The notes under the pieces are model-generated. The model ran no database searches and was not told where the DNA came from. It saw nothing but the letters and a program-made list of their open reading frames with translations. Source: Ovis canadensis (lineage: Eukaryota; Chordata; Mammalia; Artiodactyla; Bovidae). From it: a stretch of DNA of 64,000 nucleotides. The stretch lies in the NCBI RefSeq assembly GCF_042477335.2, contig NC_091262.1, positions 72,774,001-72,838,000 on the forward strand, given 5' to 3'. The translations under genes were made by a program, and so were the position numbers. Below are positions 31,736-44,232 of the stretch, one piece after another (the first letter of the stretch is position 1; the number at the start of each line of letters is the position of its first letter).

Positions 31736-32929
31736 TGTTAAAAAAAAATGTAGAAAAGAGAGTAGATATGGGGTTGGGTGGGGCAGAAGCAGGGGACTAG
31801 TTAAGGAGGAGAATGGGCACCAAGAGACAGGCAAGGACCTTCTACTGCTGCAAGAGAGAGCTGGAGGTGGTGGAATTGAAGCCGAGAGCTGAGGGACAAG
31901 CAGGGATGAGTGGGGAGACTGTTACTTGTATAGAAAGTGAGTGAAGACCCAGCAGTGGGAGAGTGTGTCCTATTCATGGAACTGACAGGGGCCAAAAGAC
32001 ACAGGCGGCTGGAACCCAGGAGGCCCAGTCTTCACCAGCACCAGTTAGACTATGCAGGGTGCCAGGGCGGTGGTGGGGATGGCAGCACTCCTGACACTGG
32101 GTGGCACTTGGATGCCACCTCCTGTGCACCTGCACCGCTCACCTCTGCATATATTGTCTCAGTTAATGAAGAGGCAGAGAGGCACCTGCACAAGGGGTTG
32201 GGAGGGCAAGTGGGTGACATCAGTGACATTTTCCCATTTTCTATAGAGCCCCACTCCAGAGCTGACCAGTCACCACCTTTCCCCAAGGAGTGAGGTGGGA
32301 ATGAGATGACCCCGTGTGGCAACAGCTACAGACACAAAAATGTTTTGCCCAACTGAGAGAATCCAGTGTGAGAGACCACATGCCATTCCTGATGTTCATT
32401 TTCCATGAAGGCATACAGAGAACCAACAACAACAACAGCAACAACAAAAAACCCTCCTACACATGTCCGAATTGCTGCTTGCTCATATGTGCACACGTGG
32501 GCACACACAGTCTTCTGGAGATACCTGGCTGCTAATTCTCTGGTTGAACTAGAAGCTGAGCATTCATTGTATACCTGGGGGGTTGGGTGGGGGAGGTGGT
32601 CCCAGAGCCTTCCCCTATGTAGGTCCTTGCTTCTCCATCCCTCCCCCAGAGAGTCTGTGCTATGAACCATTCATGGCTCTGAGCAGGAGGTACATGTTCC
32701 TTCTGATGCTATGGGACCTGCGCTGGGTTGGGGTAGGGCAGGCTGGAGGTTTGGGAAGGCCAGTCTGGCAGGTCTGGTGGGTGTGTGTTAAGAGTATGAG
32801 ACAGGGGCCCAGCCTCTGCTTCCAGGTACACAGTGCCAAACACACAGTATGTCCATTTTCCCCACTGCCATGTAAGGTGATGGTAAGGAGGCTTGGAGGA
32901 AACCAGGCAGGAGCATGTTAAAATTACCA
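31736..32929. other. Intergenic, no gene seen
   Basis: Contains a CAACAACAACAGCAACAAC simple repeat at about 32425-32450 and GC-rich text with many short open frames on both strands. None is recognisable. Confidence 0.45.
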
Positions 32930-33428
32930 GCTTATTAAAAAGCAGGGACATTACTTTTCCAACAAAGGTCCTTCTAGTCAAAGCTATGGTTTTTCCAGTA
33001 GTCATGTATGGATGTGAGAGTTGGACCATAAAGAAGGCTGAGCACTGAAGAATTAATGCCTTTGAACTGTGGTGTTAGAGAAGACTCTTGAGAGTCCCTT
33101 CGAGAGCAAAGAGATCCAACCAGTCCATCCTAAAGGAAATCAGTCCTGAATATTCATTGGAAGGAGTAATGCTGAAGCCGAAACTCCAATATTTTGGCCC
33201 CCTGGTGGGAAGAACTGACTCATTCGTAAAAACCCTGATGCTGGGAAAGATTGAAGGTGGGAGGAGAAGGGGACAACAGAGGATGAGATGGTTGGATAGC
33301 ATCACCGACCCAATGGGCATGAGTTTGAGTAAACTCTGGGAGTTGATGATGGACAGGGAAGGCGTAGCGTGGTGCAGTCTGTGGGGTCGCAGAGTCGGAC
33401 ACGGCTGAGTGACTGAACCAAATTGAAG
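32930..33428 (+). mobile_element. BovB LINE 3' fragment
   Basis: Sense-strand codons [39 protein letters not shown] and the usual tail ending GACTGAACCAAATTGAA. Confidence 0.9.
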
Positions 33429-33454
33429 GCAGGGGCAGGGCCCTGACCTTACAC

Positions 33455-33605
33455 CTTACACCAGTATTTCTCAGTCTGTGATCAGTATCACCAGAGACTG
33501 GGGGGAGGGGTGGGGGATTGTTAAAGAAGCCTCTTCCTGGCCCCTACGGGGGGAATCAGTGTGTTTAACAAGCCCCCCTCACCGTCGGAATTCTGATGCA
33601 CAAGC
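33455..33605 (+). mobile_element. MER5-type (hAT) DNA transposon fossil
   Basis: CAGTATTTCTCAGTCTGTGA, ATCAGTGTGTTTAACAAGCC, GGAATTCTGATGCACAAGC match the MER5 pattern. Confidence 0.6.
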
Positions 33606-33859
33606 AGAGCACAGAGTTACCCAGTTTGGCTCAGATCCCAGTGAATCCACACCCCTTCCTCTCTGCAGCTGCCACCACCGAGCTTCAGTGCCCCGGGACT
33701 CTCACACACTCATACTCTATGCCCCGAGGGCCTGGATACTCTTCAGTTTTAGCACTTTTCCATCTAACCCTTGCAGAGCCACTGCCAGGTAATAAACACA
33801 AATGCCGGCACATCCTCAGGACTCTGCCCAGAGCACCTTCCTGACTCCCCCAGATTCAT

Positions 33860-34040
33860 CTCTGGGCCACGCCCCCCTCCACCCCTTCCTCCATGACTTC
33901 CCACACTCTGTACTTGCCCATCTCTCTACATGTCTGTGTCTCTCACACACCAGGAAATCCCCGAGGGCTGGCCCCAGTGCCTGGCATGGTCCTTGGCCCA
34001 AAGTGGGCCCTCAACAAATGTTGGGTGAATGAATTAAGGA
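33860..34040 (+). mobile_element. L2 LINE 3' end
   Basis: Ends CCTCAACAAATGTTGGGTGA with ATGAATTAA, the L2 terminal pattern, after GTGCCTGGCATGGTCCTTGG. Confidence 0.55.
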
Positions 34041-34615
34041 GCTACATGATGGAGATTCCAGAAGATTCCATGCCTCTGCCAGTCCTCGTCCACTGCCTAA
34101 AACCCCCTGTTCCTTGAGCCCTGGATGCCTACCTGAGTGCAGTGTGCAGATGGGGTTGCTGATAACACAGATAAATATGAATTCCAGACAATGAATCCCT
34201 TTTCAGCATAAGTATGTCCCAGGGATTGTGGGGTGGGTCCCAGGAATTTGTTTGCCACATCTGACAGCTTTGTCTGTAGAGAACAAGGGTGAGAGAGAAG
34301 CGGCGATCCCCACGGCCAGAAGCCAGCAGTGCTCCCTGCAGAGCTAAGGGGGAAGTCATATCACAGGGACAGCAGGCAAAGGCTTTTCCTTTAAGAGGGT
34401 GGGAACAGATTTGGAAGAGTCAAAGGGTCTATTCCACCAGGAAGGACCAGGAAGGGCTTCCTGCCACATGCGGTGCAGCCCGAGATAACACAAAGGAGTG
34501 GACTCGTGTGTGATTGCATCAAGCTGAAGCCCAAGATAGAACTTCTCAGAGGTCCCCTTGTTTGTGAAGGGAGTTGAAATCCTCCCTTGCCCTGGGATGA
34601 ACTGAGAGACCTGAG
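34041..34615. other. Intergenic, no gene seen
   Basis: Includes AGCATAAGTATGTCCCAGGG at 34205, which resembles an old DNA transposon end that I cannot name. No exon is recognised. Confidence 0.4.
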
Positions 34616-34616
34616 G

Positions 34617-34835
34617 ATTCCCAGGTGATGCTAGTGGTAAAGAGCCCACCTGTCAACGTAAGAGATGCAGGTTCGACCCCTGGGTCGGGAAGATCCCCTG
34701 GAGAAGGGCATGCAACCCACTCCAGTATTCTTGCCTGGAGAATTCCATGGACAGAGGAGCCTGGCGGGCTAAAGTCCATGGGGTCTCAAAGAGTCGGACA
34801 CGATTGAAGTGACTTAGCATGCATGCACACGAGGG
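34617..34835 (+). mobile_element. Bov-tA SINE
   Basis: Forward copy: GATTCCCAGGTGATGCTAGT, CCTGGGTCGGGAAGATCCCC, CAAAGAGTCGGACACGATTG, tail with GCATGCATGCACAC. Confidence 0.9.
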
Positions 34836-35629
34836 TTCTATAGGGACAGCTGTGCTCTATGGAATATGCTTTGTGACCTGCGATGCTGGTATCCCAGCTG
34901 CAGAGGTGGGTAGGGCCAGACAATGTGGCTGCTGATGGATCAGAGGATGGAAGGGAGGCCAGGGGTGGACGTGGGAGCTTCAAACACTAGTTCCCTGAAT
35001 AATCTGCATCCTTAAAGATGTTCTGAGGACCTTTCAGAAAACAGACTGAGAGGGAGCAGGCAGGGAAGAGAGTAGGCAGCCTAGGGGCCAATGACCCAGG
35101 GAGCAGTGCCAGCAGCTGGGACCAGAGTGTGGGCAGCAGAAACAGAGGGTAGGAAGTAGGTTCCTGGGATGCAGAAGAGGACATCTCGCCCACACTGAAG
35201 GGGAGGCTGAAGGGGGGGAGGGTGCCCCAGGTTCCTGGCTGAGCTAGGGAGATAGGGGCACCGTCCACTGAGATGGGGAGCAGAGAACAGAGGGGTGAGG
35301 GTGGGGGTTATTTAGGGCATAATTGGTGGGATAGATCCCAAGGAGAGAAGCCAATGAGGAGCAGTGTCAAAATCCTGATTGCCAGAAGTCTCTGAAGCGT
35401 GGTGAGAGCCGCAGCATCCCAGGTAAGAGGTGGGAGGTGACCCACATGACAGAAAACTCAGCAGGTGGAGACCACCCTGCTATGGAGAGTGGATGATCTA
35501 GGAGAGGGTCTCAGGTCAGACCAAGCTGCTGAGGGGGCACGGGAAGAAGCTGGAGAAGCACATGAGGGCTTGATCAACAACGCCCGCATTAACCAAGAGC
35601 CCTGCAGCCTGCGGCATCTTTGTGCCCTG
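34836..35629. other. Intergenic, no gene seen
   Basis: Purine-rich sequence (35100-35330) with no recognised element or exon. Confidence 0.4.
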
Positions 35630-35843
35630 AAAGTAAAAGTGAAGTCGCTCTGTTCTGTTGGACTCTTTGCGACCCCAAGGATTGTAGCCTACCAGGCTCC
35701 TCCGTCCGTGGGTTTTTCCAGGTAAGAGTACTGGAATGGGTTGCTATTTCCTTCTCTAGGGGATCTTCCCGACCCAGGAGTTGAACCCGGGCCTCCTGCA
35801 TTGTAGGTAGATGCTTTACCATCTGAGCCACCAGGGAAGGCCG
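35630..35843 (-). mobile_element. Bov-tA SINE with exact 11-bp duplication
   Basis: Reverse copy between TTTGTGCCCTG at 35619-35629 and 35844-35854; ends CATCTGAGCCACCAGGGAAG. Confidence 0.9.
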
Positions 35844-35884
35844 TTTGTGCCCTGTGATCCCTAAAATCAGAAACTATTACCATC

Positions 35885-36480
35885 CACATGTTACTGAACC
35901 AAACTTGGGTCCACTTGCCCATGTGCAGTGGAGCCAGTCTAACACCAGGTTGTAGTAAAGGAAAGCGCAGTTTATCACAGGCGCCAAGCAAGGAGTATGC
36001 ACAGTTGTGCTCAAAAGATCTGAATTCCTTGATGGCTTTCAGGGAAAAGTTTTTAAAAATAAGAGGAGGGAAGGGAGCTTTGAGGGTGTGTTGAATCTAC
36101 TGTTGAACTTTCTTCTGATTGATTGGTGGTGAGGTAACTGGGAGTCAACATCATCAGCTTTCTGGTTCCAGTTGGTCTGGGGTCTGTAGTGGGCAGCTTA
36201 TAGTTAACTTCTCCCCCCTGATGGGGGTTTCAGTGTCTGCAAAATAGTTCAAAGGTTATGGTCCAGAATATTATCTATAGCCCTTAGGGAGGAAATAAAG
36301 ATCCTTGATTTTGTTTAATGGCTAAAGTATTTTTATTTTGTCTTGCTTGACTATTTTCCTTTGCTTCTGGATTTTCTCACTTCTATGGTTCAATTTATTC
36401 TTTGGAACTCAGGGAAGGCCCCATAGGATCCTGGTCCGTTACATACATTACCTGTACCAGATCTTCCCACAGGCTGGCCC
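35885..36480 (-). mobile_element. Ruminant ERV LTR fossil, solo (family unresolved)
   Basis: AACTTGGGTCCACTTGCCCA, TAGTAAAGGAAAGCGCAGTT, TGGTGGTGAGGTAACTGGGA, GATCCTTGATTTTGTTTAAT resemble a bovine ERV LTR seen in reverse. No internal genes are adjacent. Broken; ruminant-age by its restricted look. Confidence 0.5.
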
Positions 36481-37279
36481 AGAGCAGAGTCAGGTTGCCT
36501 CCTCCTTCCCGTGGGCTGCACATGCTGTCTCCTTGGCCAGGTTGAGAACAGGTCAGCCAGGAGTGGGGCTGTGTTTCTTGGAAAGGACAAGGGCGTGGGC
36601 TCTAAAACCAGCTGGCCTGGTGCAAAATCCTCACTGGGCACTCACTGCCCTGCAACCATGGGAATTCGCTTCCTCTCTTTGTACTTCAGTTTCTTCATAT
36701 GTGAAACTGAATAACCGAACCTGCCTTAGAAGGCATCTGTGAGAACTTGAGTTCTTAACATAAAGACTAGCTCACCTGTGGTTACATCCTCATTATGATT
36801 AGGCCTCTGTGCAGTGAAGGAGGAACTGATAATTTGCATAAAAATGGGGAAGGCAGAGGGAAAGCCCATTTGCTGAGGCATCGACTGAACAGCACACGCT
36901 GCGCTGTGAAGCTGCTCTGCTCTCTTCTGTAGCGTTCGGGTGTCCCGGTTTACTGTTTTCCCCTAGCCTGAGTCAAGTCAGCAGGTGATGTGGATTTGGG
37001 TTTATCTCCTGCTGTATAATAAACCATTCTAAAAGTTAACAGCTTGGAATGATAAAATAGTTATTATCTTACAGTTTCTGAGAATCTGGAATCTGGAATG
37101 TGTTAAACTGGGTGGTTCTGGCTCTCTCTCGTGAGCTTGGGCAGGAGCGCTACAGACCTGCCCAGAGCTAGAATTCCATGATCAGATTTACTCACATGGC
37201 TGTTGACAAGAGGCCTCAGTTCTTTGCCTCTGGGTCTCTTCATAGAGCTGCTTCACACATGGCTTCCCCTCAAGTCTCT

Positions 37280-37322
37280 GTGTGTGTGTGTGTGTGTGTG
37301 CATGCGTGCCTGTGTGTGTGAG
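37280..37322 (+). repeat. (GT)n microsatellite, interrupted
   Basis: A GT run of about 11 units, then CATGCGTGCC, then further GT units. Potentially polymorphic. Confidence 0.9.
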
Positions 37323-37435
37323 TGAAAAAGAGAGAGAACCCAAGACAGAAGCAGCATCTTTTTACAACCCAAACACAGAAGTGATACCCCATCCCTTCTG
37401 CCATATTCCTTTCATTAGAACCAAATCACAAAGTC

Positions 37436-37668
37436 CCAGGTGGTCCTAGTGGCAAATAACCTGCCTGCCGATTCAGGAGACCAGGCGATATGAGAGGGGT
37501 GGGTTTGATCCCTGGGTTGGGAAAATCCCCTGGAGGCGGGCGTGGCAGCCCACTTCAGTATTCTAGCCTAGAGAATCCCATGCACAGTGGAGCCTGGCAG
37601 GAACAATCCATAGGATCCCAAAGAGTAGGACATAACTGAAGTGACTTAGCACGTACACACGCCCACTA
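37436..37668 (+). mobile_element. Bov-tA SINE
   Basis: Forward: CCCAGGTGGTCCTAGTGGCA, GATTCAGGAGACCAGGCGAT, CTAGAGAATCCCATGCACAG, GTAGGACATAACTGAAGTGA. Diverged. Confidence 0.85.
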
Positions 37669-37740
37669 AGTCCACTCTAGCTCCAGGAGAAGGTAGTTAA
37701 ACTCTGTCTCTTAAAGGCAGGATTATCAGAGAATTTGTGG

Positions 37741-38599
37741 ACATACCTCTAAAATGACCAGCATATTGTAATTTCCAAATCCAGTGAAGTCGCTGCCCTG
37801 GCAGTAGAGCCTGAATTAAAAACGAGTGGGAGGAATGAATGAACAAACGACTGGGTGAGTGAGGAGGGCATTTCTGTCCTGTCTGACACCAAGGAAAGAG
37901 GCTGCGGCTTGGAGAGGCTGAATTGTGGTGAAAGTTGTTGGGATGGGGGTGGCTGCTCTGATCTCAACAGTCCTTGTTACCCAGAAATTCTCAGATGTCA
38001 CCCAGAGCCTGGAGGGCAGTGCTGAAAGGGAAAACGATGATGCAAAGTATAAAGTTCCCTCCTCAAAGGCAAACAAGATACAGCAGGAGGGGGAATGGAT
38101 GACTAAGCATCAGGCAAAGCAGAGATAGGAAATCTCCCCGATCCTGCTGAATGCTTCTGCAGCTGCCTCCAGATGTGATCTGTGTGGGGACACGGTCAAG
38201 GGCCAGCTGGGTTGTGCTGAAGGGATTTGCAAACGCACCTCCGATCTATAGCCAGCATCTCCCCTGCAACTGCAAAACTAGGTCCATGAGAACGCGGCCA
38301 GAGAGCATAGGTGTCAGGCAATAGAGATCTGTGCTCTCCATAGTTTTCCAGGGGAGAGCAGATTCCAGAGTCCCCTCGCCCATAACAGAGAAGGTGGAAG
38401 CTGCTCTACAGTTTGAGTAGCTGTCAATTCTCATTTCTTCCCCCTAAGAATTCCTTAAAGAGACATAACTGATGAAAGAGGTTCAGAGAGGAAAAGTAAC
38501 TGCCTTAACTCAGCTAGTAGATAGGGGCAGAGACAGATGTCAAAGGAGCCTCACTGAGTGAGACCCTGCCCATGATCCCTGCCAGCTTGCCTCCCACTC
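37741..38599. other. Intergenic, no gene seen
   Basis: No element or exon recognised with confidence. Confidence 0.4.
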
Positions 38600-41140
38600 A
38601 GGGAACAAACAAGGGCATCTGTTGCTTGTTTTTGCTCCCTCTTGTTGCAGCGTAAGTCCCAATAAAGCCTTTCTCATCTGGCCTCTTATCAATTTTTACT
38701 GATTAAAGAGTCCAATAACTCAAGTCAGTAACAGACGCAGGTGGGCGGCCCTAGGGAAGCAAGAAAGCAAAATCAAGAATTAAATTCATGAAAAGGAATA
38801 AACTGACTAGGAGGATTACAATTTGTATGACTTTTTGATTTAAATATTGTCTATTTTTTTATGTTTTGTTCTTCCAGATTTAAGGAACCCTTTTCTTTCA
38901 AAGCATCTGTGACTTGCAGCAATTTGATATTGTTTAACTTTGTAAACAAATATAAAACATTTATGGATTTCTCCCCAACTGAACTCTCCAGGACTAGAAA
39001 CTTTTGAAGAGTATGCTTATTTTCTTGACAATTTACCCACTTGCATAAATTCAAAATAATCTGCTCTCTTTAGAATAGAATACAACTGGAAAAACATTGA
39101 GTTATTACCAAGATTTTGTCTGGAATGTCATATTCAAGAGTATGCATAAACTCAATTTTTACCAGGCAGCTTTAAGGAACTAAGATTGACTTTATAGAGC
39201 CAAAAAACCCCAGGGAAAATCGTCTGGTACCTTGCTTACAAGGTTCCCAGCTGTCTAATTAGGTGAGTAAGGAAGGTAAGTACAAGAAGCTCAAGATATT
39301 TGGGGGATCTATCTCAAGAAGGGAGGAAATTCACCTAAATCTATAAGACACTGCAGGTAAAATCTGATGGTAAGTATATGGCTTGGCTTTCCTGGACTTC
39401 AGAGGCCTTTAAAAGTTTAATCTGGGACTCCTAGTGAAAAGTCCCAGGAAAGCAGATTCAAAAGAGCTTATGCTATCAATTGCTTTACACTTAGATAAAT
39501 AATCAGGACAATTTTGCTGATACCAGACTTACTTTAATGAATAAAAATAATCTTAATATAGCAATATTTGGTGGAATGAGGGTGATTTTAGAGAAAAAAT
39601 TATGTTTCAGTGATGTGCCTCTGTGGATAATAGATTCTAGTGCTGTTAACTGTCTTTGAGGTTTTGGTATTTACCCGTAAACTAAACTAGATCTGAATTT
39701 TAATTTCCTCCAATATCAGGCTCTGACTCTCAAAACAACTGTTTTCAGTTTTTCTTCTAATCTTTTTGACTTAGAATCACCGAGAACTAAAACTGCCCTT
39801 TTACTGAAGCCATACAAGCTAAAATTGGACAACTTGATATAAACCTCAGGGAAATTACCATAATAGCTCGTGTACAGGCAAGCTTTATGCCAGCTGTTGT
39901 ATGAGTGATTCAGAAAGTTTGTGAAAACACCAAAGGCCATCATCAGAGACATTTCAAACTGCAAAAAGAGGCTTCAACACTTTGGCATCTAGAAATCTTC
40001 AACTGGCTCCCTTCTAGACTTGGTGCCTTATTATTGTCAAAATTGCAGCTAGTTATACTAATCATTCTTCTAGTTTGTTCTCTATCATGTTTTAATTTCA
40101 TATGCTTTGTGTCTTCCATTGCTGTACTATGACAGCCTCCAAAAGAATAATGGTAGCTGACTTCTGGAGGTGATTGACTTATCCTGTAAGACTCCTCCTA
40201 ATGAACATCCATGAATTTCTCCTATGGTGAGTGCTGCCTAAGACTCCCTTCCTAGATGGCTCCTCAAACGTGGCCATAAACTCTCTAAAAGCATATCTCC
40301 TGCATGACCATCTCTTTCCCTCCTTCATAAGACATGATTTTCTGGGAAGAAGTCTTCCCAGCACCAAAGAAGTCAGTGCTAATGCCAAGTAAACAAGCAG
40401 TTGATCACTAATGCTTTTGTCAAAAAGATCTTGAACAAAAGGTGTAAATTTCACTAGAAAATAAAAATGGAGTCAATATTGCTAAAAGACTTTAGCCACC
40501 TGATGCAAAGAACCAACTCATTGGAAAAGACCTGATGCTGGGAAAGATTGAAGGCAGGAAGAGAAGGGGACGAGAGAGAATGAGATGGTAGGATGGCATC
40601 ACCAACTTGATGGACATGAGTTTGAGCAAGCTCTAGGGGTTGGTGATGGACAGGGAAGCCTGATGTGCTGCAGTCCATGGTGTCGCAAAGAGTCAGACCC
40701 GACTGAGCAACTAAACTGAGCTGATTAAAATAGAGTCTGGAGGGCACTTAAGAATTGTGACTAGTACACATCTCAGCCCAAGTGGATTCTGAACTTTAAC
40801 CAATTATTTTCTTAACATCAACATCCAGAACATCTGCCCAGTCTTCAGATTCAAGATGCATACCAGATTCTTATCCTAAAATAATTCATGACTACCTATC
40901 TACTTATTGGAACTTTATCTTTAAAAAATCTTGACAGTCTATCTCTTAAGGGCAATCATTTCCTTTCTTGTGTCAGAGTCAGTCATAGTTCTTGCCAGAT
41001 AACTTTAACAGCCTTATGGTTTTTGTCTTTATAAGCTCCGGACCTTTCTCTTCCTTGGAACACTCTTTTGATTTTACCTGAATCGATATCTTCCAAACTG
41101 CAATTCCAAAGACTCTATGTTGCAGGCTTCTGGTTTTTTT
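38600..41140 (+). mobile_element. Probable degraded class I ERV fossil (LTR and env-like parts)
   Basis: An LTR-end-like stretch near 38620-38725 carries CAATAAAGCC and AAGTCAGTAAC. AT-rich sequence follows, with an env transmembrane-like part near 39905-40132. A second LTR-like stretch (40750-41140) has TTTATAAGCTC. A BovB piece is inserted at 40485-40725. The element is broken and heavily rearranged, gag-pol is not recognised, and the family call is tentative. Confidence 0.35.
40485..40725 (+). mobile_element. BovB LINE 3' fragment
   Basis: Sense codons around GCCACCTGATGCAAAGAACC, GAAAGATTGAAGGCAGGAAG, ATGGACATGAGTTTGAGCAA, and the ending CAACTAAACTGAGCTGA. Confidence 0.88.
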
Positions 41141-41164
41141 TTTTAGCACCTGGTCTGCTCCCCA

Positions 41165-41345
41165 TCAACATCTTAGGTTACATGGCTGTGCCCCATCAAC
41201 CTATAAGATGTATATGAGTCACTTGGGGAGATTATCAGAAGACAGATTGTGTATTAGTAGGTCTGGTGTGGGTCCCAAAAGTTTGCCTTTCTACAAGCTC
41301 TTGCAGTTGGTCCCCACGCCACATTTGAATACAGTAATGATGTCA
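41165..41345 (-). mobile_element. MER5-like DNA transposon fossil
   Basis: GTATATGAGTCACTTGGGGA, GGGTCCCAAAAGTTTGCCTT, CCACGCCACATTTGAATA; weakly MER5-like. The orientation is a guess. Confidence 0.33.
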
Positions 41346-42084
41346 AAGCTTTTTCCTCATGGGCAAGAGTATCTCTGAAGATGTCATCAGTATGCCATTA
41401 ATTTTTTTTTTCCTTGTGTGTGGTTCATAAATATTTATGGCATCTCCTGGACACAGAGGAGGGGATATTGAAAAATGATTCCTGGCTCAGGAGGTAAACA
41501 CGTTCCAATAATTCTGTAGCCTTAGTGGCCTGTAGAGAGATGTCCCAGAGGGTATTGCTTCAAACATAGGAGCCATTAGATTCAGCAACAGTACAAGTGA
41601 TATTACCTTTGTTTACATTCTGTGTCGTAATTCCCTTATGTTCTGATCAGGCCCTAGTGACACTGTGCCATGACCTTCCTTGCATAAACGATGCTGTGGA
41701 AATGGAAAAAAAAGTCCTGTATGAACACTAGGGACCAAGCAGACCAGTGAAGTTTCTAAAAGCTCAGAGAAGAGGCTGAAAGATGGTCAGAGGTGGTCAG
41801 AGGTACATGTGGCCCTGGAGTATTAGCTTGGAACTCTGGGTGACTGGTGGCACCCAGGGCTGTTTAGACCTATACGTCATCCTGAAAGTTAGCTGGAAAG
41901 AGTAGAAAACTTGTCTGCCTTTACATTGCCTGAAGCTCCAGACTAAGCCATTTCCATCTTAAGGAAAATGATGGCTCTCCTGGAGCTAGATAATTCGAGA
42001 ACACACAGGGAAAATGTTAGGACAATGTTAGTAATGATACTTAATGTCTATTCTCATTGTCTCTCAAGGTAATTATCCCCTTCC
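41346..42084. other. Intergenic, no gene seen
   Basis: T-run at 41402-41411; nothing else recognised. Confidence 0.4.
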
Positions 42085-42490
42085 CATTTTTTTTACTTAG
42101 GGCATGGCACCCCGTGTGAAATGTTGGCTACACCAAATAGCCTCCCTTGCAGCTAGGTATGACCATAAGACCAAACTCTGGCTGACGGAACAGAAGCAGA
42201 AATGATATATGCAACATTTAGCACATTTCATTCAAAGAAAAAGGTGTGTTTTTCCCTTTCCCTCTGGCCCTTAACTGGAATGTGGACTCAGCAATGATCC
42301 ATCAGGAAAAGGGCAAATAAACATCAGAAATGGCAGAATAAGATAGAATGAACCTGGGTCCTGACAAAGTCGGGGCCAACATGTCAACCCAGGGCCTGCA
42401 TCTGGACCTCCTGGGAGGGAAATGAACTGCAGTTTTGTTTCATCCACTGTTTCATTGGGATTCTGGGTAACTTAAAAATACATAGCTATT
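42085..42490 (+). mobile_element. Old LTR-like repeat (family unresolved)
   Basis: CTCCCTTGCAGCTAGGTATG, CAGAAGCAGAAATGATATAT, TAGAATGAACCTGGGTCCTG resemble an old mammalian LTR-type repeat. Non-coding and broken. Confidence 0.33.
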
Positions 42491-42616
42491 CTGGAAATAT
42501 TTGGTGCCTGAAAGGATGCAAGCTTTCATTTCAGGAAGGGTGAGGCCAAAACCTTCTTAGTCATATCAATGCTTTACAGTCAACAAGTATTTACTTAGTA
42601 CTTAGAGGTGGCAGCA

Positions 42617-42828
42617 AGACTTCCCTGGTGGCTCAAACAGTAAAGCGTCTGCCTACAATGCGGGAGACCTGGGTTCAATCCCTGGGTCGGGAAGATCTCC
42701 TGGAGAAGGAAATGGCAACCCACTCCAGTATTCTTGCCTGGAGGATCCCATGGATGGGGAAGCCTGATGGGCTACAGTCCATGGGGTCGCAAAGAGTCAG
42801 ACACGACTGAGCAACTTCACTTCACTTC
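42617..42828 (+). mobile_element. Bov-tA SINE with exact 17-bp duplication
   Basis: Full-length forward copy beginning AGACTTCCCTGGTGGCTCAA and ending in a CTTCACTTCACTTCAC tail. It lies between identical ACTTAGAGGTGGCAGCA at 42600-42616 and 42829-42845. Close to the family consensus, so probably one of the youngest insertions here. Confidence 0.95.
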
Positions 42829-43027
42829 ACTTAGAGGTGGCAGCACTGTATAACCACCCCCCTAAACCCCCCACCCCCACTATCAAGTCCTGTCCTACTG
42901 AAGCTTACATTTAGTACTATTTCACTTAGCGTTTGCAGAGACCTTGGTCAGGGAAATTTTGTTATCTTCATTTCAGAGGTGAGGAGATTAAGGATGAAGG
43001 GATTTACAGTAAATTGCTTGAGGTCAC

Positions 43028-43280
43028 TGGAGAAGGAAATGGCAACCCACTCCAGTATTCTTGCCTAGAGAATCCTGTGTACGGAGGAGCCCAGCGGGCT
43101 GCTGTCCATAGGGTCGCATAGAGTCAGATACAACTGGAGTAACTTAGCATGCATGCATGCACTGGAGAAGGAAATGACAACCCACCCCAGTATTCTTGCC
43201 TGGAGAATCTCAGGGATGGAGGAGCCTGGCGGGGTCGCACAGAGTCAGACACGACTGAAGGCTTAGCAGCAACAGCAGAA
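43028..43280 (+). mobile_element. Dimeric Bov-tA-type SINE with duplication
   Basis: Two head-to-tail Bov-A monomers, each starting near CTGGAGAAGGAAATG(G/A)CAA, without a tRNA head. They are flanked by GCTTGAGGTCAC at 43016-43027 and 43281-43292. Confidence 0.88.
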
Positions 43281-43292
43281 GCTTGAGGTCAC

Positions 43293-44225
43293 ACCTGGTG
43301 AGGAGTACTTCTTTGATTGAGGTATTCAGTCCAAAGCCAGTGGTTTCCAAACTGCTTGGTGGAACTCCTACAGGTCACAAAGCTCTGTCAAGCGTTGTCA
43401 TAGATAGAGGGTTGTGACTGTGAGGGGTAAAAGAGAAAGATTTTCCCATGAGCCCTAGAAAGACCTGGGATTAGCTCAAAGAGAAATCTAAGAGGACCTC
43501 AAAGCCAGAGATGAAGGTCAACTAGCTATTAGGGTAAAGCAATAGTGAAGGGGTAAGGACGAAGGCTGAGACACAGCAGAACCCCAAAGACAGATAGTAC
43601 CAGAGAACAGAGGCCCCAGGCCCTCTCACGGCCCTCACACCCCCTCTCTGGGAAAGTCAATCTTGCTGTAGTCAAAGAGCATTACCTCTTAAAACATATC
43701 TGAGGCTGTGTTTGGTGATTCCTATCACATACACACAGGTACATACATATCCACAAATTAGAGAGAGGTGGCTTATAAAGGAAACAACACAATGCTAATG
43801 GGGCATTCCCAGAGTGACACAGCTCTAGGGAATGTTTTCCAAAGTCTGTCTCTACAGTCCTTGGATTATTACACAGTCCTCAGTGAGGACATGGGGGAAA
43901 CTAACAAGACCAACATTGTTTTAAAAATCACAATAATCAGGGATATTTTTCAATCTCCTTTTTTTTTTTACAATTTTCTGAATTTTCACACACTCTTCAA
44001 TGAGTTTTCTTAAACAGGAGAAAACACTCTCAAGGGAAATTTTTTAAATATATTTTCAGTTTTAACAAACAAAAAGTTAGTGGTTTCTGTAACTAGGTTG
44101 TTCAAATAGATTTAACCTGTTTAACAGACCCACCTGTTACCAGGAATGGTCATCTGCCCATTTCCAGTCAGAGGACAGAGTCCTGTGTTGTCCCCGCCTA
44201 TGTTTCACAAGCCTGGAGGAGGGCT
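43293..44225. other. Upstream flank of SERPINA3, no gene seen
   Basis: AT-rich parts with a T-run at 43962-43971; no repeat or exon recognised. It should hold distal control elements of SERPINA3, but I could not identify a convincing factor site by eye. Confidence 0.4.
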
Positions 44226-44232
44226 TTGCAGG

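Larger units (their letters stand above)
36985..37740 (-). mobile_element. Old LTR-like repeat split by a Bov-tA and a GT run
   Basis: CTGTATAATAAACCATTCTA, ATTATCTTACAGTTTCTGAG, GATTTACTCACATGGCTGTT suggest a reverse, very diverged ERVL-class LTR. The family is not settled. Broken, no coding part. Confidence 0.35.
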
